From: Branchipolynoe longqiensis
Lineage: Eukaryota; Annelida; Polychaeta; Phyllodocida; Polynoidae
DNA length: 64,000 nt
Reading direction: 5' to 3'
Assembly (NCBI GenBank): GCA_030323885.1
Contig: CM059187.1
Location: 126,340,025-126,404,024 of the forward strand
This document shows positions 29,951 through 40,707 of this stretch, in pieces (positions within the stretch are counted from its first letter, which is position 1; each line of letters opens with the position of its first letter). The translations under genes and the position numbers were made by a program. A model generated the notes under the pieces. It was not told the origin of the DNA, made no database searches, and was given only the letters and a program-made list of their open reading frames with translations.

Positions 29951-30623
29951 GTTAAAACTCCAGTCCGATAAAAGCATACATTTTCGAAACCAGAACACTC
30001 ATTTAGATTTCATCTTGCATATCCAACGTAAATACTGGCACGCCAATTATTAAGCTTGTATTCTCGTGGTGTTCACTGTGGCGGAGTGGTTAGAGTATCT
30101 CACTTTTTTCCAGGTCAGACTCCTAATCTGAAAGTCGGTGGTTCGATTCCCCGTGCCCCCCATCTCTGCCAATTTGGATTTCCACCGCTGTGTATAATTT
30201 ACAGCGTCATCAAAGGCCAGTTGCTCTCATACCATGTCTATGTGGTGTGGGAAGTTAAAAATCCCTTGGGTTCGTAAAAGTGTAGACTCAGGCTTTCTAT
30301 CTACAAACTGTCTAATGGTGAAAACAAGTCTATTCAGACTTATCCATGATAGGCAGTATAAATCTTCCAAGAAAAACAAAAACAAAACAAAAACGACTGT
30401 TGAGTCAATTTAATAGAACATGTTACTGCTGAAGGCTATGGTGACAGAGTTTTAACATGCATGACAAATTAAATTTGGCATGTTTTCACTTCAAATAGCT
30501 AAAATATTAGCCACTTAAAAATAAAAGTTGCTTCAAACTAAAGTAAGGTAGATAATAGGAATAATAATATACTTACAGTTAGAAATGACAGAAATACAAA
30601 GCCACTGGACTATGTACCTTTAA
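29951..30623 (-). mobile_element. MITE-D split by a SINE-C
   Basis: The left arm TTAAAACTCCAGTCCGATAA.. runs to about 30063 and the right arm resumes near 30401 (TGAGTCAATTTAATAGAACA) to GGACTATGTACCTTTAA. The intervening 30064-30400 is a SINE-C. Terminal sequences are more diverged than in other copies, so the host element is relatively old. Confidence 0.8.
30064..30400 (+). mobile_element. SINE-C inserted in a MITE-D
   Basis: Starts GTGGTGTTCACTGTGGCGGA. tRNA-like head with GTGGTTAGAG (A box part) and GGTGGTTCGATTCC (B box). The body matches the other SINE-C copies to CAGTATAAATCTTCCAAG and ends in an A/C-rich tail. Confidence 0.85.
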
Positions 30624-30759
30624 GGCAGTGATGTAATGGCTAGCTGTCCACAAAGTGACATAATGAATACTAATAAGGTCAATAACCCATTCTATCTCAA
30701 GTTCAGCTGATCAATAATATACATCCCATTGAACCAGAACTGGGATTCTGAATGGTCAT

Positions 30760-30825
30760 ATCACGTCCTGATATGACCATAGATGTTGCCAGGACGAAAA
30801 GCTCCAACAACCAACCATCTATGGT
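30760..30825 (+). mobile_element. SINE-B tail fragment
   Basis: GTCCTGATATGACCATAGAT, GTTGCCAGGACG, CTCCAACAACCAACCATC. Confidence 0.8.
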
Positions 30826-31193
30826 GATATCAGGAAGGGTTAAGTGATCGATGCTCTTCCTATATATATGTAAGTTCACAACAGGAATTGGGGCGGTGGG
30901 TGTAGAAATGCAGTTATTAGTGTTTAACAATAAGTCTGGAGAGTACTTGTGTGTGTCCGACGTTTTACCCTGCGAAACACAAAGAAGCAGATAACGAAGA
31001 CGAAAAATACACCTTTACAAAATGACATATCCAACACGTTTCTCATTCCCATACAGCATCTCATTACTAACTGAAACTGTCATCTTCAAAACAATTCGCG
31101 ATAGATATACAACGACGGTTACAACGCGCTGGGGCTTTATCTTCTAAGTACATGATGAAGAGAAACTATTGTGTGGATTATTTCACCGCCATA

Positions 31194-31380
31194 TACACGC
31201 ATTCATGCATACATACATACATACATACATACATACACGCATTCATGCATACATACATACATACATACATACATACATACATACACGTATTCATGCATGT
31301 AAACATACATACATACAAACAAACACGCATTCATACATGTAGACATAGATACATACATACATACATACATACATACATAA
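31194..31380. repeat. (TACA)n array
   Basis: TACA tetranucleotides interrupted by CGCATTCATGCA at ~60-bp spacing, so the array has a higher-order pattern. It continues after the SINE-B insertion at 31679-31830. Confidence 0.9.
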
Positions 31381-31382
31381 CC

Positions 31383-31678
31383 GAATGCGGTGGCCGAATC
31401 GCTAGAGCGCAAGCTTTGCGTGCTGAAAGTCAGAAGTTTGATTCCTAGTCAAGTCAAACCAATTACTTACACAATTAATAATTGTCACTTCCTAGCCTAG
31501 CATTATTAGACTAGGGCAATGCCTGGTTTGCTCAGAGTCAGGATACCATGACTGAGTAGGATATTAGGTAATGGTGCTGGCAGCCTGGACTCTCAGTGGG
31601 ACAGCACTATAAAGTCGCCATGAGTGCGCACTGTCACAAGTCAGTACCTGTCCTGATATGTCATTAGGACGTAAAACT
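31383..31678 (+). mobile_element. SINE-B inserted in the (TACA)n array
   Basis: Head GCGGTGGCCGAATCGCTAGA (type-1 head, A box) with B box-like AGTTTGATTCC. The body contains GGATACCATGACTGAGTAGG, GGGACAGCACTATAAAGTCG and TGTCACAAGTCAG. The 3' end ACGTAAAACTCC joins TACA repeats. Confidence 0.9.
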
Positions 31679-31830
31679 CCTACATACATACATAAATACA
31701 TACATATATGCATGTATACATAAATACATGCATAATACATACATACACACATTCATGCATACATACATACATACACACATGCATGCATGTATACATAAAT
31801 GCATACATAATACATACATACATACATAGT
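31679..31830. repeat. (TACA)n array, right part
   Basis: Continuation of the array at 31194-31380 with ATGCATGTATACATAAA variants. Confidence 0.85.
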
Positions 31831-31834
31831 TACA

Positions 31835-32262
31835 TACAGGTTTAACCTCAACACACGTATGTGCAGTAGGTCATCGATGTGGCCTTCTTAGACAGCATTC
31901 TCCTGTTAATTGCCATTATAATATACTCCCGCATAAAGGTGCATACCTGAACGACTGCGCTTAATTACATTGACACGTGGAGGAAATGATTAGACACAAT
32001 TAAACTAGCTCTAATCGGCAGCCGGAGTACATATACACGTAACTAGTACACACACGTGCGTGTTCTGTTATAAATGGGACACTTTCGAGTATACAACGTC
32101 AGTTTGTCTTAATTAAAGCAGTACATTTTATTAAGTGGAGTATAATTACAGTTTATCTTGATATCCTTTTTCCGTTGGCGTCCCAGTCTTAGCTCTGCCG
32201 TTGCCAGCCGAGTATAGGTTGAAATGAACAGGATTAGGCACACTTAGAGGGACGGGGACATT
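31835..32262. other. No gene seen
   Basis: AT-rich, unique-looking. Nothing recognised. Confidence 0.35.
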
Positions 32263-32263
32263 T

Positions 32264-32592
32264 GGTTGGTTGGTGGAGTTTCATGTCCTAGCAACATCTA
32301 AGGACATATCAGGAAAGGTAGCAACTTGTGACAATGCACACTTATGGTGACTTTATAGTGCTGCCCCACTGGGAAATCAGGTCACTGGCATCATGGCCCG
32401 ATATCTCACCCAGTCACATTATCCTGACACTGAGCTAATCAGTCCTTGCCCTATTCTATTAATACCGAGCGCTAGGCCAGGAAGCGACAAGTATCAATTT
32501 TATAAGTCATTGGTTTGACTCAATCGGGAACCGACCTCCCGAGCTTCCGCACGTGAGGCCCACGCTCTACCGATTCGGCCAACGGGCCCGGT
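32264..32592 (-). mobile_element. SINE-B, near full length
   Basis: Minus strand. Tail GGTTGGTTGGTGGAGTTTCA at the left and type-1 head (GTTGGCCGAATCGGTAGAGC) at 32530-32592. All body blocks are present. Confidence 0.9.
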
Positions 32593-32632
32593 ATAGGACA
32601 TTTGGAGAAGGATTGTGGAGGGCGGGGGCGGT

Positions 32633-33131
32633 ACAGTATAACCCCGTTAAACCAAATTTGAAGGGACCATAGAAATTTGTTTGGATAAACCGATCATTGG
32701 TTTAACCGAGCTTTGGCTTCGACTTTGACTTGGCTTTGTCAAAAACGTGGGTGCATTATGAATGCAGTATACAATGTATGTGAACACTTTGATTCTTGTT
32801 TTTTATGTATATACAGAATAACCAAGTTAAACCAAGCTCAGTTAAACCAAACGATCGGTTAATCCAACAATTTTTCGGCGGCCTGGCAAAATACTACCAT
32901 TTATCATATAAAAAAGTCTCAGATGACCTTATAACCACAGGAAAGTTTGGTTTAACCATACCGGAAGTGGCCTGGGGCCCAACAATTTTTCTTGGATTAA
33001 CCGATAGTTTCGAATTTGGTTTAACCAACTTTTTTATATGATAAATGGTAGTATTTTGCCGGGCCGCCACAAAAAGTTTGGACTAACCGATCGTTTGGTT
33101 TAACCGAGCTTGGTTTAACGGGGTTGTACTG
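32633..33131 (+). mobile_element. Composite CGTTAAACC TIR element, copy 2
   Basis: Outer ends TACAGTATAACCCCGTTAAA and TTTAACGGGGTTGTACTGT. Inner terminus-like block near 32813-32835 (AATAACCAAGTTAAACCAAG). It is the reverse complement arrangement of 9341-9851, with the spacer containing CAAAAACGTGGGTGCATTAT. Confidence 0.8.
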
Positions 33132-33324
33132 TCCTATGGAAGCTCCTTCCTGCCTGATTAAATAAATTAGTGCTGCCTGTTGACGTATTAGGCGTTGCCT
33201 GCGGTGAATTGCCTACATTTATCGGCTCATTTTCTCAAGTTGTAGAAAATCCGCCCACTAGATGACACCTTTTCATTCCAGGATGAATAAGATAACCGTT
33301 AATTCGCCTAGGTTCCCTGTGTCA

Positions 33325-33385
33325 ACCCGTCCTGATATGACCTTAGATGTTGGACGTAAAACTCCAAAACCAACCAATCCCGTCC
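33325..33385 (+). mobile_element. SINE-B tail fragment
   Basis: CGTCCTGATATGACCTTAGA, TGTTGGACGTAAAACTCC, ACCAACCAAT. Confidence 0.8.
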
Positions 33386-33523
33386 CAATATCACAGAACG
33401 GATTATTTATACTCCAATAGGTAGGGATTGATAGGGTCAGGGCTATCAACCTGATTATATCAGGATTGTTCTCAATAGCTATAAGTGGAATGCAGGTCAT
33501 ATTTCTAGAATATGAATATTTTA

Positions 33524-33878
33524 TTAAAGTTGCATAGTCCGATGGTTTTGAATTTCTGTATTTTTTCTGAGATAAATATATTAGATCGATCACTAGTATC
33601 TAGTGTACATTAGTTCAAAGTTACTTTTATTTTAAATGGTAAACCTTTGAGATATTTTGAGTGCAAACATGGATAATTACTTTTGGCAAGCTTGCCAAAA
33701 CTCTGACACCATATATTTCTGCAGTAACAGGTTCTGTTAAATTGACTCAGTATTGCCTTCTATGCATACACAAATGCTTAATAAGTGCATCAATATCTAA
33801 GTTAGATATGTAAAATCAAATATAGATAATTGGTTTGGTTTTGAAAATTTGATATTTCATCAGACTATGCAGCTTTAA
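33524..33878 (+). mobile_element. MITE-D
   Basis: 355 bp. TTAAAGTTGCATAGTCCGAT at the left, CAGACTATGCAGCTTTAA at the right. Closest relatives by eye are 41183-41537 and 58619-58942 (shared CACTAGTATCTA / TTTGAGTGCAAACATGG). Confidence 0.9.
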
Positions 33879-33879
33879 A

Positions 33880-34320
33880 CTATAGCGAATATTCATGTAA
33901 AGAATACCTGTTAAATTAAGTGAGCAGAACTTTAATAATGTGTTCTGCCAATTGGATTCTTGAAAGGGATCAACTCCCAATCGCAGATAATTTTGGTTAA
34001 GCTTACTCAATTTCATACTAATCAAAATATGTTAAACAAAGAAATTGATAATACCATTAAAATAGTTGATTATTTATGGTAGGAAGGGGTAAATTAAAAA
34101 GAAGAGGGCGTCAACAGTTAATCATAAATCTTTATTCCATCTTCACATTAGACGGTAGCGTAGTATTGTTCAAACAGTGAGGGGTGATAGATACAAGTGT
34201 GATTATATGATCAAGAGCATATTACCAACTTGCAAGTATCATAATATGATATGTCACTTATAATATTAGGAAACTGCCAGGAACTATATATATATATGGT
34301 AAAACGTATATATATATATA
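33880..34320. other. No gene seen
   Basis: AT-rich unique-looking sequence with a (TA)n run near 34285-34322. Confidence 0.35.
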
Positions 34321-34321
34321 C

Positions 34322-34625
34322 ATGTTTTGGTAGATCGGGGGATCAGAAACCATGAGCTCGTGGGTTCGAACCCTGGTCGAGTCAAGCCAATGACTTGAAA
34401 ATTGATACTTGTCACTTCCTAGCCTGGCGCTTGGCATTACTATGATAGGGATTGGTTTGCTCAGTGTCAGATAATATGTAACTGAGTGGGATATCAGGTC
34501 ATGATGCTGGTGACCTGATTTCCCAGTGGGGCAGCACTATAAAGTCGCCATGAGTGCGCACTGTCACAAGTCGGTACCCGTCCTGATGTGACCTTAGATG
34601 TTGCTAGGATGTAACACAACAAACA
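34322..34625 (+). mobile_element. SINE-B, near full length
   Basis: Type-2 head remnant (GTTTTGGTAGATCGGGGGAT, B box GGTTCGAACCC), full body, and tail GATGTAACACAACAAACAAA. Confidence 0.85.
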
Positions 34626-34644
34626 AACACATATATATATATAT

Positions 34645-34815
34645 GTGCTGCCCCACTGGGAAATCAGGTCACTGGCATCATGGCCCGATATCTCACTTAG
34701 TCACATTATCCTGACACTGAACTAATCAATCCTTGCCCTATCCCATTAATGCTGAGCGCTAGGCTAGGAAGCGACAAGTATCAATTTTATAAGTCAGTGG
34801 TTTGACTCAATCGTC
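34645..34815 (-). mobile_element. SINE-B internal fragment
   Basis: Minus strand from GTGCTGCCCCACTGGGAAAT to TTATAAGTCAGTGGTTTGAC. Both head and tail are missing. It shares the variants ATCATGGCCCGATATCTCAC with 32264-32592 and so belongs to the same subfamily. Confidence 0.85.
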
Positions 34816-34984
34816 ATTGGTTTGACTCAATATATATTTGGTCTGGGGCACCTGAGGTCAACCTGTGGTAACTCAACACACCTGGGAAAATGTAATGCAG
34901 AAGGTGTGATGAGTTGGCTATGGATAAGTCTCTCTCAATGTATCAGACTGTAGATTAACAATTATAGACAATGATCAGCAAACA

Positions 34985-35087
34985 TCAGGAGGTCAGGAGG
35001 TCAGGAGTATCAGGAGGTCAGGAGTATCAGGAGGTCATGACTATCAGGAGGTCAGGAGTATCAGGAGGTCAGGAGTATCGGGAGGTC
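34985..35087 (+). repeat. 17-bp minisatellite
   Basis: About six units of AGGAGGTCAGGAGTATC with single-base variants and one shortened unit at the left. Confidence 0.9.
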
Positions 35088-35354
35088 GCAGAGGATTTTC
35101 CGCATTAAAAAAACATGTGAGTTTGTCGGCGGGGAATTGTCATTTTTGTTTGTTGACATGTATTCAGTTTGCTTTTAAGGTGTTCCTTCAGGGTGGTCTA
35201 TGGTGGTTATTGAAGGCAATAAATACATATGGTAAAACATATTTATATGTCATCATTATTACATGTCTTCAAAAGTTATATCATTCTCCTGACAAAACAG
35301 GTGTCTCGCCTGTGAATAAACAGTCAGGAGTGGCAAAAACAGTTCGTACTGACT

Positions 35355-35693
35355 TGCACTTGGCAGCACCTTTTTACTAGAGTAGAACGGGAAAGCATTT
35401 TAGGCTTTTTGAGGGCGGCTGATTTGTACCACCTCATATAGGGTTTTAAACAAATTTCATCAGTGAATAATACTATCACTTAGAATTTTATTTAGCTTGA
35501 ACAGAAACTATCATGATTGTGAGTTTACAAAATTCATGAGTGTCCATCGACACAGAATTAATTGTATGTTTTTACATGTATAAGCGATGGTTTGAACAAA
35601 AACAAACATTTCTCGCCATGAATATGGCATATGCTGCCGACACAGTGTAAAGCAACCACCAATCAATCAATCAATCAATCATGCACTTGGCAG
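35355..35693 (+). mobile_element. RNase H LINE 3' end with 12-bp target duplication
   Basis: The insertion at 35367-35681 matches the last ~50 coding bases and 3' UTR of the LINE at 10529-11758 (CCTTTTTACTA, GGCTTTTTGAGGGC, AAGCGATGGTTTGAACAAAA, GCTGCCGACAC). It ends in (CAAT)n. The 12-mer TGCACTTGGCAG stands directly on both sides (35355-35366 and 35682-35693), a clean target-site duplication. Confidence 0.9.
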
Positions 35694-35849
35694 GGTTTCG
35701 CAAATCATAGGGATAGCCGAAGACAAGTATGGCTACTACTACTGGCTAAAAAGCACTATTCCTTGATTTGTTCATGGCGCTTCCGGTACCTAAACTACTG
35801 AACTAATACTGCTACTAAAGTACTATATCTGTATCTATATTATATATAT
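35694..35849. other. Short unique sequence
   Basis: Contains TTGTTCATGGCGCTTCCGGT, which recurs at 52962-52985 with flanking ACTACTACTGCT triplets, so it is part of an undefined dispersed repeat. Confidence 0.4.
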
Positions 35850-36888
35850 ATATGGGTTATTCTCAGAAAATGTGTACCACATATTTGGTTTCCAGGTTTT
35901 TTGTTGTTGTAAATATGTTTATTCTGCTGAATAAGTCTTTTGTCAGTGCCGAAGCACTGGTCTTCCAGCCATTTTTCAATTCAGGGTTATTTACACAAAA
36001 GGTATATAGAATAAGGTGTACAATACCTGTTGAATAGACAATTTGCACCATGTAACACAATGAAATTCTGAAACCCAAAAGTTCCATAACTATATAGTAC
36101 AGTAGTTTCATATAACCAGATCAATATTAGTCAGATCAATGTGAGTATTTACATAGTATTTAGCATGTCAGCAGAAGTTATCTTCTGTATTCAGTTGGTA
36201 AACTTGTAGTAAGTTTTAATGTTCAGTTGCAGTTAGGCAAGTGGTATATAAATGTTGGTTTGTTAGGAAAATTCTAATGTAACTCTAATGTAGCTAGTTA
36301 TGTGAGTTTATGAATTATGTTGTTGGGTTGGGGTTGTTAATAATACACTGGACCAGCTGTGACCAGTGAAGCAGTGGGACCAATCCCAGTGCATTTAGGT
36401 CTTAAATTTTACATTTTTACCTGGACTGTCTCTGTCATCATATATGGTTGACTGGAGATAACAGAGGAACAGCAACAAATTAAAAAAGTGGGGGTGGGGG
36501 GGTGGGGGGGTTACATTGTTAATGAGTAAGCCTTGGGAGGGGGGGGGCGTAGCAGGTAAAATAGTTATTGTTTCCTTTATGTATTAGGTATGTTAGTAAT
36601 ACTACATGTATTTAATCTATCCCACAAAATGTATCCAAATTATGCTTAGATAGTTTTGTGCTAAGGTCAAAATTTGAGTATTTGCTTATCGACATGGTGA
36701 ATCTACCCAGATTTTTTATTGTGCATAAGATCAAAATCAAAGAGTGAAATTATCTTTTTTTCAACTCTGACATATGAACATGGATTCTGCTATTATTTGG
36801 AATGTTTTCTGCTATTATTTGGAATATTTTCACTTTTGGTTTCCATGTCACAAAAAGTGATACACAGTTTCGGAGAACGACCCATATA
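35850..36888 (+). mobile_element. 1.04-kb TIR transposon (ATATGGGTTATTCTC family)
   Basis: The left end ATATGGGTTATTCTCAGAAA and right end TTTCGGAGAACGACCCATAT form ~30-bp imperfect TIRs embedded in TA sequence. Internal ORFs are short (61 codons at 35852-36037 plus, with no domain), so this copy is non-autonomous. A G-rich tract (36486-36548) lies inside. A truncated reverse copy is at 13955-14430. Confidence 0.75.
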
Positions 36889-36916
36889 TATAATACAATA
36901 ACATAATATATATATG

Positions 36917-37195
36917 AAGTGATCTGCACTGACCTCTCAGGCAAAGAGCCGCATAGACAGGTAGGTGTGGGTAGTGTGGTGACACCAGGGAACCTAGGTG
37001 GTGTAATGGTTAGCACACTGGCCCGGAATGCAAAGCGATGTGGGTTTGAGTGCCGCTCTAGGCGCAATATTTCCCATTTCATCACCGCATGACACTGGTT
37101 GCCGTGACCATGATCCTGTAAAGCTATGCGCGGTATAGTTGTTGAACCTACCCTGTGTATAGGTAAGTGCACTGCCTGTATGTATGTAATTGTCA
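36917..37195 (+). mobile_element. SINE-A
   Basis: Leader GATCTGCACTGACCTCTCAG, tRNA-like part 36991-37062 (B box GGTTTGAGTGCC, one mutated base), full tail to CTGCCTGTATGTATGTAATT. Confidence 0.85.
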
Positions 37196-37205
37196 TCGCC
37201 CCCAC

Positions 37206-37206
<1 letters not shown>

Positions 37207-37262
<56 letters not shown>
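37207..37262. repeat. (TA)n microsatellite
   Basis: 28 TA units between a SINE-A and a SINE-C. Confidence 0.95.
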
Positions 37263-37265
<3 letters not shown>

Positions 37266-37267
37266 GA

Positions 37268-37590
37268 GAGAGAGGTGTTCTCTGTGGAGGAGTGGTTAGA
37301 GTGTGTGACTTTTTTGTAGGTCGGACTCCTAATCTGAAGGTCGTTGGTTCGATTCCTCATGCCCCCCCCCCACCTCTGCCAATTTGGATTTCCACCACTG
37401 TGTATAACTTACAGCGTCATCAAAGGCCAGTTGCGCTCATACCATGTCTACGTGGTGTCGGAGGTTAAAAGTCCCCTGGGTTGGTAAAAGTGTAGGCTCG
37501 GGCTTTCTCTCGACAAACTGTCTAATGGTGAAAACAAGTCTATTCAGACTTATCCATGATAATTAATAGGCAGGATAAATCTTCAAGAAA
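37268..37590 (+). mobile_element. SINE-C
   Basis: Head GTGTTCTCTGTGGAGGAGTG with TCGGACTCCTAATCTGAAGG, in which TCGGA and TCTGA pair around a CTCCTAA loop. B box GGTTCGATTCC. The body is complete to AATCTTCAAGAAAAAAAAA. Confidence 0.9.
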
Positions 37591-37599
37591 AAAAAAGGG

Positions 37600-38325
37600 A
37601 GAGAAGGAGAATGTTCCTTTGCTCAGTTGTTGCTCTTTTAAGAAGGAACTGAGCTGGGGCGGAGGGTGGGTGGGTATCTATGTGGTAGTGAATGTATTTA
37701 AAATGGCACGTACACAGTGGAGGTGTGAAAAGACGGAACGAGAAAAGGTTGCAACGGGTTTGGAGGTTATAATGCAGGACACTATCTCCCCCCTTGGGCC
37801 CCGGAGCGGTCAATCTGCGGTCACCAATTGCGATAACGCCGCCGAGGAAAATGGTGTAACAAGAAATTATCCCCGCCCGACAACCTGCGAGAAACTGCTA
37901 AAGCGCGCAGTGATTGCACACCCTGGGCTGGCTTAGGGGCGCGGACCAAACTATCTATTAGATTTTACCCCCGAATTAGATGATCAGTGCGACCTTGGGG
38001 CCCCGGGCCTGACCCCGGCACACCTACCGGGTAAAGGCGGGACTGGGACTGGGAGGGCGGTGTGGGGAGGGGGGAGGAAGTTAGGGGTGGGAGGTAAATA
38101 ACGGTAAGGTACAATGTGGGGTCTTTGCGGAGAGACAGCGGGTGTTTATCTACAGGTGTACGATTCCTGGTTTACGATTAAGACGGCAGGGAGGGACCTG
38201 GTTTATTAACAAATAGCCGCTTAACATCACTGAGATTGATTTGTTTTAAACGCGTATTGTTTAATAATATTAGCGGAAGGAGTGCTTGTTGGGCGGTACA
38301 TTATATCCAATCCTCCCTCCATCTC
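37600..38325. other. GC-rich segment, possibly regulatory
   Basis: 37780-38110 is CpG-rich, not repeat-like and without a domain-bearing ORF (the 126-codon frame at 37556-37936 begins in SINE-C tail sequence). With 38580-38930 and 39330-39665 it forms a cluster of CpG-rich islands that could mark regulatory DNA. Inference only. Confidence 0.3.
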
Positions 38326-38507
38326 CTCAAATATATATACATGTATATATGTATATATGTATATATATATATACATATATATGGTCCTTATCCTTCTTTT
38401 CTTTACGTGTGCACATTATATCCAATCACTCCCCCCAATATATATCACCACTCCTTCCACTAATAAACAATATGCCTTTAAACAAACAAAAGTCGATTTC
38501 ACTGACG

Positions 38508-38553
<46 letters not shown>

Positions 38554-38562
38554 TACACATAT
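38326..38562. repeat. (TA)n and CCAATCACTCC duplication
   Basis: Two TA-rich runs (38328-38385 and 38508-38560). ACATTATATCCAATC followed by C/T-rich text occurs at 38298 and 38413, so a ~115-bp imperfect duplication brackets the first run. Confidence 0.6.
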
Positions 38563-38579
38563 ATTTATATAAGGCAGTC

Positions 38580-38930
38580 TCTGTTTACTGCATTAGTTGC
38601 CGCATGACGCCTTCAAGGTGACCTCCATTTTGGCGGGAAATAAGTGGCAGGCCGTTTAATAGGACTGCATAGTGTACGACCTGTCCACCCAGGATGGAGA
38701 CTGCCATTGAGATAAGGCCACGAACCAGCCGGGTGAACACAGACACCGCATCACCGGGACCCTACATTTGTAGCTTTGTCAGCAGCGAGTGAATCGGCGG
38801 GAGAATAATGACAGCTTGTATTTGTAATCGCACACTGCGCATGTCAGAACGGTTTACAAGACTGCGCCAATATTGATGTAGTCAGCACGGCGGTGCAATG
38901 TGGGATCACTCAGGGGCAGTGTTACCATCC
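38580..38930. other. CpG-containing unique segment with an E2F-like site
   Basis: TTTTGGCGGGAAA at 38628-38640 is a textbook E2F-type site preceded by CCTCCATTTTGG. No ORF, no repeat match. Candidate regulatory DNA by inference. Confidence 0.3.
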
Positions 38931-38934
38931 AGCC

Positions 38935-39128
38935 GAATATATCACCAGAGTGGAGGGAGAGAAGTAGAGAGAGAGGTAGTGTGGGACAGAGAGAGAGAGA
39001 GAGCGAGAGTGAGAAAGGTAGAGAGAAAGGGAGGGCGGCGAGAGGGATGGAGAGGGAAAGGGGGGGGGGAGAAAGAAATTGAGAGAGTGGGAGAGAGGGG
39101 GGGGGGGGGAGAAAGAAAGAGCAAAGAG
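38935..39128 (+). repeat. GA-rich polypurine tract
   Basis: GAGAGAGA and GGGAGAG repeats with two G runs (39060-39069 and 39098-39108). Polypurine on the plus strand, as at 8415-8762. Confidence 0.85.
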
Positions 39129-39329
39129 AGACTTGAGACAAGTTACTCGACACAGTTAGAGGGAAATTGTTGCTTTGCTGGCGCGCTGAAACTAATATAG
39201 TAAACACTAATATAGTAAAGGCTTCCACCTGTAATCCCTATTTGGTAGATAAGTAAATCACCAACAAAATAAACACTGTCACAATAAGCTCCTATCCCCT
39301 CCAGGCTAAGCAGATTTGCAGGGTAGTTT

Positions 39330-39665
39330 TCATACTCTTCCCGGTGCCCCCTCCCACCCCCTTCCCCTCTCACCCCCGGCCTTATCTCCCGGGTGCCGTC
39401 CCTTCCCCGACCCTCCCGGCCTCACCTGGTGGGGTGTCCGGGTTAACGCTAAGCCGGGACCCCCTGCGGGCTGTGCCACACCGCCTGTGATGGCAGTCGT
39501 CGATAATCGGGCCGATCCCCGGCAAAACAATGCCTCCAGTGTGGCCGCCCCGATCCGCCGTGTCACCGGGGCGGCGGCAAATTGATTACTGCAGTGGCCG
39601 CGGGGCGGCGCTGCAGTGATTAGTCGGCGGGCATAGTAGGACCCCGGCGTGGCCCTTGGAAACTA
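39330..39665. other. CpG-rich island
   Basis: CCCGG-, GGCGGC- and CGCCG-rich, the highest GC in the middle of the window. Short ORFs on both strands without domains. It could be an unmethylated regulatory island or part of an unrecognised GC-rich repeat. Confidence 0.35.
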
Positions 39666-39689
39666 AACACAACTTGGAGACAGCGAGGA

Positions 39690-39990
39690 GGAGTGTTTTT
39701 TTTTTGCTTTTTTTGTTGCTTTTTTTTTGCTTTTTTTTTGCTTTTTTTTATGCTTCCTTCTCCCACCCCACTTTTTTGGGGGGTCTTTTTCTTCTCTTTT
39801 CACCTTCTTGCTAAGTGCTGGTTTGCTCAGAGTTCGGGAGGAGAGGAGGGGAGGGGAGGGGAGGGGAGGGGAGGGGGAGGGGGTGAGGATGGTAGGTGCG
39901 GGAAGGAAAGAAGATGGGAGGGGGAGGGGGAGGTGGAAGGGGGAGGGGGGGGGGGGAGGGGAGGAGTTGCCGACCGGACGGAGAAGGTTC
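39690..39990 (+). repeat. T-rich tract followed by GGGGA G-rich tract
   Basis: 39695-39750 contains TTTTTTTTGCT repeated four times. 39835-39965 is (GAGGGG)n with long G runs, able to form G-quadruplexes by its G4-spacer pattern. Confidence 0.85.
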
Positions 39991-40290
39991 GCCAAACGGT
40001 CACCAAGGTGATTGTCGTTGGGGAGGAAGACACGACACTGCGACTGAGCCAGTTAGTCCCTTTCAATAGTACTTCTGCAGAAATAAATAGCTTTTCAAAA
40101 AGCTACTCATTTATATGTGTATGATTGAATACTACATGTGTGGCATACACATTATCTGAGTATAAATTAACGGAAGCTTTACCACCATTTCCTTCCACTT
40201 TTAAATGATTTCATATTATGACTGATAACGCCCCCCAGCGGGTGCCCACTGCACTGATCGCGGATGGCCTACTCCCTCACCTGCCGCTCA

Positions 40291-40334
<44 letters not shown>

Positions 40335-40373
40335 GGAAACAATTATACATGATATAGTTGATATATGCGTATG

Positions 40374-40412
<39 letters not shown>

Positions 40413-40522
40413 AGTTGGCCCCATAACAAACAGATAAGACTGATGTGGTGAGAAGAATATAACTATTACATAGGAACTGAAGATCGGTAGTGTCCTGTTA
40501 TATCCCATAATGGATTATAGAG

Positions 40523-40562
<40 letters not shown>

Positions 40563-40700
40563 TATAGGCCGAGTTACCCACCCCTTCTATTCAAGTGTTT
40601 GTATTCCTCTGAATGTGTCAAGATGCTCCTGTATCAACTTTAGTGACCGACGTACTAAATTATATAAGGGGCCTGGTGGGGTGGGGGGGGGGGATTGAAA
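39991..40700. other. No gene; three (TA)n runs
   Basis: TA runs at 40302-40335 (after a CT repeat), 40380-40408 and 40527-40566. A G11 run lies at 40683-40693. Other sequence unique, nothing recognised. Confidence 0.5.
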
Positions 40701-40707
40701 TAGAAGG

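Noticed and set aside
31194..31830. CRISPR-like spaced repeats
   Set aside because: The regularly spaced CGCATTCATGCA words are variants within a (TACA)n microsatellite in a eukaryotic genome; spacers are not unique.
34985..35087. CRISPR-like 17-bp repeats
   Set aside because: Units are directly adjacent with no spacers; an ordinary minisatellite.
37268..37350. Possible tRNA-Arg(CCU) gene
   Set aside because: The CTCCTAA loop and stem are good but there is extra sequence between the D arm and anticodon arm, no paired acceptor stem, and four dispersed copies with the same body.
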